From Micropepsaceae bacterium (GTDB taxonomy: Bacteria > Pseudomonadota > Alphaproteobacteria > Micropepsales > Micropepsaceae): 31,117 nt of DNA. Both the position numbers and the translations under genes were made by a program. A model generated the notes under the pieces. The model was not told where the DNA came from. It did no database searches and saw nothing but the letters and a program-made list of their open reading frames with translations. The stretch's first letter is position 1. Each line of letters opens with the position of its first letter. The stretch is from positions 1 through 31,117 of the forward strand of contig JANWHR010000157.1 in NCBI GenBank assembly GCA_025450355.1, given 5' to 3'. Shown here one piece after another: positions 7,727 to 15,849 of the stretch.

Positions 7727-9927
7727 ATCGCATGGACCAGCTTGGTGCTGAACCCGAAAGACAGACGCTGGAAGCACTGGTTTGTGGACGGCTGAGCGAT
7801 CCGTTTGGGGTGCTTGGCCCGCATCAAACCGCCCAGGGGCGCGCGGTCCGCTCATTTCTTCCCGGTGCGCTTGCGGTTGAGGCCAGAAGCGCGCGGGATG
7901 GCAGGTTGCTCGGGCAACTGGCTCCGCATCCGGAATTCGACGGGTTCTTCAGCGGTTTTGTGCCAGGCAATTCGCCCTATGTCTTTCGCATCCATTGGCC
8001 GGGCAGTCTTCAGGAAACGGAAGATGTTTATTCCTTCGGACCGCTGCTTTCGGACCTCGACCTGCACCTGTTCTCGGAAGGAACGCATTGGGATTTGGCC
8101 AGCCGTCTTGGCGCAAATCTCGCGGAAATGTCCGGCGTTCATGGCGTCGGATTCGCCGTTTGGGCGCCCAACGCCCAGCGGGTTTCGGTCGCCGGCTCAT
8201 TCAACAATTGGGATGGCCGCCGCAATCCCATGCGGCTGCGCCACAGTGCCGGCGTTTGGGAACTGTTCATTCCAAGGCTCGCAGCCGGTGAGCGCTACAC
8301 ATATGAGATCATTGGTCCCGCCGGCGAACTTCTGCCGCTGAAAGCCGATCCTCTCGCCAGGGCAACCGAACGTCCGCCGTCGACTGCGTCCGTGGTTGCC
8401 GAAACATGGAATTTTCGCTGGACGGATGCAGAGTGGATGTCCGCCAGATCACGAAAGAATGCCGGCGACGCACCGATTTCGATCTATGAAGTGCACCCCG
8501 GTTCATGGCTTCGCCCTGAAGGCGAACCACACGCCACGCTGGACTGGCGCGGCTTGGCGCAGCGGCTCATTCCTTACGTCAATGCGCTTGGCTTCAGCCA
8601 TATCGAACTGCTGCCGATCATGGAGCACCCCTTCGGCGGATCCTGGGGTTATCAACCACTTTCACAATTCGCGCCGTCCGCACGGTATGGCAAGCCGCAG
8701 GAATTTGCGCATTTCGTCGATCAGTGCCACCGCGCCAATATCGGCGTCATTCTCGATTGGGTGCCGGGACACTTTCCGGCCGACGCGTACGGTTTGGCAC
8801 GCTTTGACGGAACAGCCCTGTATGAACATCAGGACCCGCGCGAGGGCTTTCATCAGGACTGGAACACGCTCATTTACAATTACGGCCGGACCGAGGTTCA
8901 GGGCTTTCTGATCGCAAGTGCGCTATACTGGTTGAATCAGTTTCATGTCGATGGTTTGCGCTGTGACGCGGTTGCTTCCATGCTGTATCGGGATTATTCG
9001 CGCCAATCTGGCGAATGGATTCCGAATGTGTATGGCGGAAGAGAAAACCTGGAAGCGATCGGCTTTATCAAACGCCTGAACGAGACCGTGGCGGAGCGCT
9101 GCCCAGGCGCAATCACCATTGCCGAGGAATCAACCGCGTGGCCCGGCGTAAGCACGCCCGTCGCCGCCGGCGGCCTGGGATTCTCCTACAAATGGAATAT
9201 GGGCTGGATGCACGATACGCTGGGTTACCTCTCGCGCGATCCGGTGCATCGCCCGTGGCACCATAATGATCTGACGTTCGGTATGCTCTATGCCTACTCG
9301 GAAAAATTCATCCTTCCGATTTCCCACGATGAAGTCGTTCACGGCAAAGGTTCACTTTATCAGCGCGCGCCGGGCGATGCGTGGCAAAAGCTCGCGAATC
9401 TGCGTGCGTTGTTTTGTTATATGTGGACTCAACCCGGCAAAAAGCTGCTTTTCATGGGTAGCGAGATCGGACAGCGGGAGGAATGGAATCATGACTCCGT
9501 CCTTCCGTGGGACCTTCTGCGTGAGCACCCCCACGCGGGTTTACAGCGGCTAATCCGGGATTTGAACCGGATCTACCTGCGTGAAGGAGCGCTGCATGGC
9601 GATGCCGATCCGCAGGGTTTTCGTTGGATTGTCCCCGATGATTCGGCGCAGAGCATCTATGCCTATGAACGCCGGTTCGGGGATTCGCGTCCGATCGTGG
9701 CAATCCTGAATTTCACCCCCGTACCGCGCCACGACTACCGCATTGGCGTGCCCCTGACCGGCCGCTGGCGCGAGATCATCAATAGCGACTCAGGGCATTA
9801 CGGCGGATCGAATCTCGGCAATGCTGGCGGTGTGGTCACGGAGCCGCAACCGTCGCACGGTTATGGCCAATCGATTTCCCTGCTCTTGCCGCCTCTCGCG
9901 GGACTTCTCCTTCAGATTGACGACTGA
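7723..9927 (+). CDS. glgB: 1,4-alpha-glucan branching enzyme GlgB
   Basis: 734 residues, the usual bacterial length. Residues ~20-120 form the N1 domain (DPFGVLGPHQ). Residues ~135-235 form the CBM48 module (GFAVWAPNAQRVSVAGSFNN). The GH13 barrel carries Asp415 in GLRCDAVASMLYRDYSR (nucleophile), Glu468 in IAEESTAWPGVS (acid/base) and Asp536 in ISHDEVVHGKGSL. It introduces alpha-1,6 branches into the linear glucan made by GlgE. The start is GTG 7723, overlapping the treS stop by 4 nt (GTGA); ATG 7732, three codons in, is an alternative, and the G-rich stretch just upstream can serve either. A 2-nt gap separates it from glgX, so co-translation is likely. No damage is seen. Confidence 0.96.
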   Translation: MNRMDQLGAEPERQTLEALVCGRLSDPFGVLGPHQTAQGRAVRSFLPGALAVEARSARDGRLLGQLAPHPEFDGFFSGFVPGNSPYVFRIHWPGSLQETEDVYSFGPLLSDLDLHLFSEGTHWDLASRLGANLAEMSGVHGVGFAVWAPNAQRVSVAGSFNNWDGRRNPMRLRHSAGVWELFIPRLAAGERYTYEIIGPAGELLPLKADPLARATERPPSTASVVAETWNFRWTDAEWMSARSRKNAGDAPISIYEVHPGSWLRPEGEPHATLDWRGLAQRLIPYVNALGFSHIELLPIMEHPFGGSWGYQPLSQFAPSARYGKPQEFAHFVDQCHRANIGVILDWVPGHFPADAYGLARFDGTALYEHQDPREGFHQDWNTLIYNYGRTEVQGFLIASALYWLNQFHVDGLRCDAVASMLYRDYSRQSGEWIPNVYGGRENLEAIGFIKRLNETVAERCPGAITIAEESTAWPGVSTPVAAGGLGFSYKWNMGWMHDTLGYLSRDPVHRPWHHNDLTFGMLYAYSEKFILPISHDEVVHGKGSLYQRAPGDAWQKLANLRALFCYMWTQPGKKLLFMGSEIGQREEWNHDSVLPWDLLREHPHAGLQRLIRDLNRIYLREGALHGDADPQGFRWIVPDDSAQSIYAYERRFGDSRPIVAILNFTPVPRHDYRIGVPLTGRWREIINSDSGHYGGSNLGNAGGVVTEPQPSHGYGQSISLLLPPLAGLLLQIDD

Positions 9928-9929
9928 CG

Positions 9930-12038
9930 GTGTGGACTTTCCCGGCACGCCTCGATCAGGGAACGCCCCATCCTCTGGGCGCGACGTGGGATGGGCTGGG
10001 AACAAACTTCGCCGTCTTTTCCGCTGGCGCCGGGAAAATCGAACTTTGTATTTTCGATGCTGCCGGCAAGCGCGAAATGCAGCGTTTTGTTTTGCCCTGC
10101 TTCAATGGCGAAGTGTGGCACGGCTACCTGCCGGATGCCGGGCCGGGGCTGGTTTACGGCTATCGGGCATACGGACCCTATGAGCCAAAGAACGGCAAGC
10201 GTTTCAATCATCACAAGCTGCTGTTGGATCCCTATGCACGGCAATTGACCGGGCGATTGCGTTGGACGGATGCACTCTTCGGTTATCGCATCCGATCGCA
10301 TAGTGCAGACCTTTCCTTCGATCGCAGGGATTCCGCCCCCGCCATGGTGAAGGCCGTTGTCGCGGCCGGGGAATTCAACTGGCAGGACGACAAACGCCCC
10401 CAAACGCCATGGGATGACACCATCATCTATGAATTGCATCCCAGGGGGTTTTCCCAATTGTTTGAGGCGATCGCTCCGCAGGAGCGAGGCAAACTCGCCG
10501 CGCTCAGCCGCCCGCCAGTGATTGCACATCTGCAGCGCCTGGGAGTCACGGCCGTCGAATTGATGCCCGTGCACGCATTTCTGCGGGATCGTTATCTCGT
10601 GGATCGCAACCTCACCAATTACTGGGGTTACAGCACACTGGCGTTTTTTGCGCCTGAACCTGCCTGGCTGATCGATAGCGCCGATGAATTGCGGATCGCG
10701 GTTCGGCGGCTGCATGCAGCCGGAATCGAGGTTCTGCTGGATGTGGTTTACAACCACACCTGTGAAGGCAGTGAACTGGGACCAACCCTGTCCTGGCGCG
10801 GTTTCGCAAATGACGCCTATTATCGTCTGGCCGAAGACCGCCGCTACCTGATCAATGACACCGGTACGGGAAATTGCCTCAATCTCAACCATGCCCGCGT
10901 GCTGCAGATGGTCATGGATTCCCTGCGCTATTGGGCTGAATCGTTTCATGTGGATGGATTCCGCTTTGATCTCGGCGCAGCTCTCGGCCGGGAGGCCTGG
11001 GGGTTTGATCCCGGGTCAGGCTTTTTTGATGCGATCCGCCAGGATCCCGTTCTGTCGCAGTTGAAGTTGATTTCAGAACCATGGGATCCCGGGCCTGGCG
11101 GTTATCAGCTTGGCAATCACCCTCCGCCCTTTGCCGAATGGAACGACCGTTATCGCGATACGGTTCGGCGCTATTGGCGTGGCGATCCGGGGATTCGCCC
11201 CGAACTGGCCAGCCGGATATCCGGGTCGGCCGACATCTTTCCTCCACCACTGCGCAACGGCTGGTGCTCGATCAATTTTGTCACGAGCCATGACGGAATG
11301 ACGCTGGCGGATCTCGTCACCTATGAGCAAAAACACAACGAAGCGAATGGTGAGGAGAATCGCGATGGCGCGGAGGAGAACTTTTCCTCGAACTGGGGCG
11401 AAGAAGGGGCAACGGCCGATCCTGGAATCAATGAAATCCGCCAGCGCGTGTTGCGGTCGATCCTGTTGACGATGTTCACCTCGCGTGGCACGCCGATGCT
11501 TCTCGCCGGCGATGAATTCGGGCGCAGTCAGAACGGCAACAACAATGCCTACTGCCAGGACAATGAGATTTCGTGGCTGAACTGGAATGATGCGAATGGC
11601 GAATCTGGCAAACTTCTAATCATGCTGGTCAGCCGGATGATTGCGATACGCAAAACATTTTCATTTCTTCTTTCGTCCGTCCGCCGCTTTGATACCGAGG
11701 CACTGGAAGGCACTGCAATCGAGTGGCTGGATGAGCGCAATCTGCGGCTTTCGGAACAGGATTGGGATAACCGCGAAGGCCGGGCACTCGTCGCGAGATT
11801 TTCCGGCCGGCGGCCGGATGAAAAAACGGAAGTTCTGGCTCTGCTCATGAATGCCTCCGGGGGCGACCTGGAATTCAAACTGCCGGATTCCGTTCGCTGG
11901 TCGGTCCTCGTGGATACGGCAGATGCCAACCGGGCAATGTTCGAAATCGAAAACGGCAGCTATTGCGTTCGCGATCGTGCCGCCGTGCTGATTAACACGG
12001 TGGCTGATAAGCCGCTGGTCTCAGGTGAAGCGCCTTGA
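9930..12038 (+). CDS. glgX: Glycogen debranching enzyme GlgX (isoamylase type)
   Basis: 702 residues. An N-terminal CBM48-like domain (PHPLGATWDGLGTNFAVFSA) precedes the GH13 barrel, with Asp347 in FRFDLGAALGR (nucleophile), Glu383 in ISEPWDPGPGGYQLG (acid/base) and Asp455 in TSHDGMTLADLV. GAGDEFGRSQNGNNN-like GlgX signatures occur around 11505-11545 (LAGDEFGRSQNGNNNAYCQD). By family it hydrolyses alpha-1,6 branches of glycogen limit dextrin and releases malto-oligosaccharides, here probably passed to MalQ. GTG 9930 lies 2 nt after the glgB stop. The motif usually written YE(L/A)HVRG reads YELHPRG here, a small substitution near a barrel strand with no clear consequence. The end overlaps malQ by 4 nt (TTGA). 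Confidence 0.94.
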   Translation: MWTFPARLDQGTPHPLGATWDGLGTNFAVFSAGAGKIELCIFDAAGKREMQRFVLPCFNGEVWHGYLPDAGPGLVYGYRAYGPYEPKNGKRFNHHKLLLDPYARQLTGRLRWTDALFGYRIRSHSADLSFDRRDSAPAMVKAVVAAGEFNWQDDKRPQTPWDDTIIYELHPRGFSQLFEAIAPQERGKLAALSRPPVIAHLQRLGVTAVELMPVHAFLRDRYLVDRNLTNYWGYSTLAFFAPEPAWLIDSADELRIAVRRLHAAGIEVLLDVVYNHTCEGSELGPTLSWRGFANDAYYRLAEDRRYLINDTGTGNCLNLNHARVLQMVMDSLRYWAESFHVDGFRFDLGAALGREAWGFDPGSGFFDAIRQDPVLSQLKLISEPWDPGPGGYQLGNHPPPFAEWNDRYRDTVRRYWRGDPGIRPELASRISGSADIFPPPLRNGWCSINFVTSHDGMTLADLVTYEQKHNEANGEENRDGAEENFSSNWGEEGATADPGINEIRQRVLRSILLTMFTSRGTPMLLAGDEFGRSQNGNNNAYCQDNEISWLNWNDANGESGKLLIMLVSRMIAIRKTFSFLLSSVRRFDTEALEGTAIEWLDERNLRLSEQDWDNREGRALVARFSGRRPDEKTEVLALLMNASGGDLEFKLPDSVRWSVLVDTADANRAMFEIENGSYCVRDRAAVLINTVADKPLVSGEAP

Positions 12039-13951
12039 GCGACAGCGCGCTTGAACGGCTCGCGACAAAGGCCGGGCTGGAAGTGCAATGGACCGATATT
12101 ACGGGTCAACAGCACACCGTTGCACCGGATGTGCTTCGCCAGGTACTGACCTCACTCGGTTATGCGGTATCCAACGGACAACAGATTGCCGACTGCGAAG
12201 CCTGGCTGGACAGTCAGGCTCGTCAGCCGGCGGAATTCCTGACCGCCTGGGCCGGCGAGCAATTTAGCATCGGACCGCATCGATTGCAGGCGCCCACTGC
12301 GCCTGGGCATCACGAATTCCATGTGGATGGTGTGCCGGTCACAGTAGTCGTGGCGCCTCCGCGCTGCTTCGGTACATGGGACATGACCGGCGGGCGCCTC
12401 GCCGGTTTGGCCGTGCAGCTTTATTCCCTGCATGGCGGCAACAGTGCCGGGTTCGGAGATTTCGCCGCGCTGGCGGGATTTTGCGCCTCCGCGGCAAGGC
12501 ACGGCATTGACGCCGTCGCTTGCAGTCCCGTCCATGCCCTGTTTCCGGCCAATCCGTTGCATTTTACTCCCTATAGTCCGTCAAGCCGTCTGTTTCTCAA
12601 TCCCGTCTATGCCGATCCCGCCGTTTGCGGTGGAACGATCCAACAGGGTGGCGATAACAAGCCGCTGATCGACTGGCCTGCTGTGGCGGAAGAGAAATTT
12701 GCAATTCTCAGGAACGCCTATGCAGAATTTGATGCCTATGAAAATCCGGCTTTCCTGAAATTCTGCGAAGACGGCGGCGAGCGATTGCAGCGGCATGCGC
12801 TGTTCGAGATTCTGGATGGTCATTTTCAGAAACAGAATTTTTGCTCATGGCGAGACTGGCCCGCGGCGTATCGCGATCCTGAAAACGCCGAGGTCCTGCG
12901 CTTTGCGGCCATCCATCAGGACGAAATCGCTTTTGTCATGTTCATGCAGTTTGTCACCGCGATCAGCGCGGCGCGCGCCCAGGAACAGGCACGGCTGTCC
13001 GGAATGAAAATTGGCATTGTTGCCGATATCGCGACCGGAATTGATCCGGCGGGAAGCGACTGCTGGTCCTCGCCCGATGACGTTCTGAACGGATTGCGGA
13101 TCGGGGCGCCCCCGGACCTGTTCAATGCCGCGGGCCAGAACTGGGGGATCACGGCTCTTTCGCCCGTGCGATTGCGGAAAAACCGTTTCGAAGCCTTCAC
13201 CTCGCTACTGCGGGCCAATATGGCCTATGCGGGAGGCGTGCGGATCGATCACGCAATGGGGCTGATGCGGCTCTGGGTCATACCCGAGGGGGCCGACGCT
13301 GCCCACGGCGTTTACCTGCGCTATCCGTTCGACGATTTGCTTCGGCTGATCTCGCTTGAATCGCATCGCTCGCGCGCGATTGTCATCGGCGAGGATCTCG
13401 GTACCGTTCCCTATGGATTCAGCGATACGCTTGCGCAACGGGGTATGCTCGGCATGCAGGTGCTCTGGTTTCAGACGCAGGAGCAGGAGGAATTCATGCG
13501 GCCGGCGAATTGGCGCCGGGATTCTGTTGCGATGACCACCACCCACGATCTGCCGACCGTTGCAGGCTGGTGGATCGGGCGGGACATCGAGTGGCGCGTG
13601 AAGACCGGCCGCCACACCATCAAGGGCGCCGATACCGAGGATAGGGAGGAACGAAAGCGCATGAAAGCAAACCTGTGGTCGGTTCTGGTTGCTGAGCATT
13701 GTGCCGGTCGCGGACCTCAGCCTTCCGCGCCCGAAACCGTGGTTGACGGCGCCATCCAGTTCATCGGCAAAACGCCTTGCCGTCTCGCCATCGTCCCCGC
13801 CGAAGATCTCTGTGGATGCGAGGAACAGCCCAATCTTCCCGGCACCACCACACAGCACCCAAACTGGCAGCGTCGCCTTCCGCCTGGCGATTTCTTTTCC
13901 CGTGCCCATGTGGCCGATCGCATTGACCGGTTGGTGCGCGCACGGTCATGA
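12035..13951 (+). CDS. malQ: 4-alpha-glucanotransferase MalQ (amylomaltase, GH77)
   Basis: 638 residues. An N-terminal region (~1-130) leads into the GH77 barrel, which begins near LAVQLYSLHGGNSAGFGDF. Active-site residues are Asp405 in RIDHAMGLMRLW (nucleophile), Glu453 in VIGEDLGTVP (acid/base) and Asp505 in TTTHDLPTVAGWW. It disproportionates malto-oligosaccharides by transferring dextrinyl units, recycling GlgX products. The TTG start at 12035 overlaps the glgX stop and has AGGTGAAG at 12022-12029 upstream. It is the last gene of the plus-strand glucan run. Its stop (TGA, 13949-13951) lies inside the tail of the convergent pgm gene, with a 6-nt overlap, so no terminator fits between them. 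The reading frame is intact. Confidence 0.95.
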   Translation: MSDSALERLATKAGLEVQWTDITGQQHTVAPDVLRQVLTSLGYAVSNGQQIADCEAWLDSQARQPAEFLTAWAGEQFSIGPHRLQAPTAPGHHEFHVDGVPVTVVVAPPRCFGTWDMTGGRLAGLAVQLYSLHGGNSAGFGDFAALAGFCASAARHGIDAVACSPVHALFPANPLHFTPYSPSSRLFLNPVYADPAVCGGTIQQGGDNKPLIDWPAVAEEKFAILRNAYAEFDAYENPAFLKFCEDGGERLQRHALFEILDGHFQKQNFCSWRDWPAAYRDPENAEVLRFAAIHQDEIAFVMFMQFVTAISAARAQEQARLSGMKIGIVADIATGIDPAGSDCWSSPDDVLNGLRIGAPPDLFNAAGQNWGITALSPVRLRKNRFEAFTSLLRANMAYAGGVRIDHAMGLMRLWVIPEGADAAHGVYLRYPFDDLLRLISLESHRSRAIVIGEDLGTVPYGFSDTLAQRGMLGMQVLWFQTQEQEEFMRPANWRRDSVAMTTTHDLPTVAGWWIGRDIEWRVKTGRHTIKGADTEDREERKRMKANLWSVLVAEHCAGRGPQPSAPETVVDGAIQFIGKTPCRLAIVPAEDLCGCEEQPNLPGTTTQHPNWQRRLPPGDFFSRAHVADRIDRLVRARS

Positions 13952-15622
13952 CGAGATATTAGCGGGCGCGCGCGAACCGGTAAACACGCCGGACAGTAGT
14001 TCCTGTGCCTCGTTCTGAATCTCCTTCAGGTGCTGCTCGCTCCGGAAGCTCTCGGCATAAATCTTGTAGACTTCTTCTGTCCCGGAGGGCCGCGCGGCAA
14101 ACCAGCCGTTCTCGGCCGTTACCTTGACGCCGCCAATCGGCTGCCCGTTCCCGGGCGCTGCCGACAGAATGCTCCGGACCGGCTCGCCCGCAAGTTGCCG
14201 TACGGTCAGCTGGTCCGGCCTCAGGGATTTCAGGATCATCTTCTGCTCAGTGGTAGCGGGAGCATCGATCCTTTCGTAGTAGGAATGCCCAAGTTCCATG
14301 CCCAGAAGATCATAAAGCTCTCCCGGGTCCTTACCCGATCGCGCGGTGATTTCGGCCGACAGCAGTGCCATCGCAATACCGTCCTTATCTGTCGTCCACA
14401 CCGTCCCGTCACGGCGCAGGAAGGATGCTCCCGCGCTCTCTTCGCCGCCGAATCCGATTGTCCCCTGATACAGGCCCGGTACAAACCATTTGAATCCGAC
14501 CGGAACCTCCAGCAGTGGCCGGTCAAGTTGCGCCGCGACGCGGTCGATCATGCTGGAGCTCACGATCGTTTTGCCAATACCAAGCTTCGGTCGCCATTGA
14601 GCCCTGTTCCGGTAGAGATAGGAGACTGCGACGGTAAGATAGGCGTTCGGGCTCATGAGGCCGCCGGAGCGGCACACGATGCCGTGCCGGTCACCGTCGG
14701 TATCGGTAGCGAACGCCACGTCAAAATGATCGCGCATTTGAATCAGACGCGCCATCGCGTAAGGCGAGGAGCAATCCATGCGAATCTTGCCGTCCCAATC
14801 TGCGGTCATGAAGCGGAAGGACGGGTCGATCACATCGTTCACCACAGCGGCCGATATCCCAAATCGCTCGACGATCGGCTGCCAAACCTGAACGGTCGCG
14901 CCGCCGAGCGGATCGATGCCGATGTTTATGCCCTCCGACTTGATCGCTTCCATGTCGATAATGCTTGGCAGATCAGACGTATAGGCGGCGATGTAGTCGT
15001 AACGGCGAACGCAGTCGGCTTTTCGGGCACGGCTGAAGGGAAGGCGGCGGACATCGCGCAGTCCGTTTGCGATCAGTTCATTTGCCGTGTCCTGAATCCA
15101 GCCGGTGATGTCTACATCCGCCGGTCCGCCATCGGGCGGGTTGTACTTGAATCCCCCATCCTCCGGCGGATTATGCGATGGCGTTATGACGATCCCGTCG
15201 GCCAACCCGCTCGTGCGGCCGCGGTTGTGTGTCAGTATTGCGTGGGAGACCAGCGGAGTGGGCGTGTAGCCATCGCTGCTGTCGAGCATGGTGGCGACCC
15301 CGTTGGCTGCAAGCACTTCCACGGTGCTGGCCAAAGCGGGTTCGGAAAGCGCGTGCGTATCCATTCCGACGAAAAGTGGGCCATCGAAACCCTTACTCTT
15401 TCGATAGCTGCAGATCGCCTGCGTGGTCGCGAGAATATGCGCCTCGTTAAATGCTGAATTGAAAGCCGAACCGCGATGCCCAGACGTTCCAAATGCAACC
15501 CGTTGCGCGGCAATGGAGGAATCGGGTTGCAGGAGAAAGTAAGCGGCCGTGAGTCTCGGAACATTGACCAGCATCGAAGCGGGTAGGGGTTTTCCGGCCA
15601 GCGGACTTATTCTGTTGGCCAT
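13946..15622 (-). CDS. pgm: Phosphoglucomutase, alpha-D-glucose specific
   Basis: 558 residues on the minus strand, collinear with E. coli Pgm (546). Signatures: GTSGHRGS (45-52), the phosphoserine loop ITPSHNPPEDGG with Ser149 as the phosphorylated residue, the metal loop TDTDGDRHGI, the sugar-binding GGEESAGASF, and the phosphate-binding RPSGTEEVYKIY near the C-terminus. It interconverts glucose-1-P and glucose-6-P, joining the glucan genes on one side to the pentose-phosphate genes on the other. ATG 15622 is fixed by GAGGAG six nt upstream; the open frame runs further upstream to 15877 but that part has no family similarity. It is convergent with malQ (6-nt overlap) and divergent from tkt across ~225 bp in which I see no convincing promoter. 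Confidence 0.96.
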   Translation of the reverse strand: MANRISPLAGKPLPASMLVNVPRLTAAYFLLQPDSSIAAQRVAFGTSGHRGSAFNSAFNEAHILATTQAICSYRKSKGFDGPLFVGMDTHALSEPALASTVEVLAANGVATMLDSSDGYTPTPLVSHAILTHNRGRTSGLADGIVITPSHNPPEDGGFKYNPPDGGPADVDITGWIQDTANELIANGLRDVRRLPFSRARKADCVRRYDYIAAYTSDLPSIIDMEAIKSEGINIGIDPLGGATVQVWQPIVERFGISAAVVNDVIDPSFRFMTADWDGKIRMDCSSPYAMARLIQMRDHFDVAFATDTDGDRHGIVCRSGGLMSPNAYLTVAVSYLYRNRAQWRPKLGIGKTIVSSSMIDRVAAQLDRPLLEVPVGFKWFVPGLYQGTIGFGGEESAGASFLRRDGTVWTTDKDGIAMALLSAEITARSGKDPGELYDLLGMELGHSYYERIDAPATTEQKMILKSLRPDQLTVRQLAGEPVRSILSAAPGNGQPIGGVKVTAENGWFAARPSGTEEVYKIYAESFRSEQHLKEIQNEAQELLSGVFTGSRAPANISS

Positions 15623-15628
15623 CTGATA

Positions 15629-15634
15629 CTCCTC
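15629..15634 (-). promoter_or_regulatory. Ribosome-binding site deciding the pgm start
   Basis: The minus strand reads GAGGAG followed after 6 nt by the ATG at 15622-15620. This supports the shorter start over in-frame upstream candidates. Confidence 0.8.
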
Positions 15635-15849
15635 GGAACTCGCAGGACCCCCAGCCGGGCGACGGGGACGCGGGCCACAACGCGCCTTATCCGCTTCTGT
15701 TCCCGTGGTGTCTCTGCAATAATTTCCCTCTTCACGGACTGCGCAATGTTGGTTACGCAGAACCCCACATCTGCCGTGCAAGTCGCTTCCCCGGCACAGT
15801 CGCACGGTGTCCAAAACCCATGCCGGCGAAATGACAGAGGTTGAAATTC

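Noticed and set aside
9912..10949. A 345-codon minus-strand frame opposite glgX
   Set aside because: Same reasoning: antisense shadow of a conserved gene without family similarity.
14030..15457. A 475-codon plus-strand open frame opposite pgm
   Set aside because: It lies wholly antisense to a well-conserved Pgm, has no recognisable domain and no ribosome-binding site; such frames arise from codon bias in GC-rich genes.
15718..15746. A possible pgm promoter on the minus strand (TTGCGC, 17 bases, ATTATT)
   Set aside because: The -10 element matches only 3 of 6 consensus bases; too weak to annotate.
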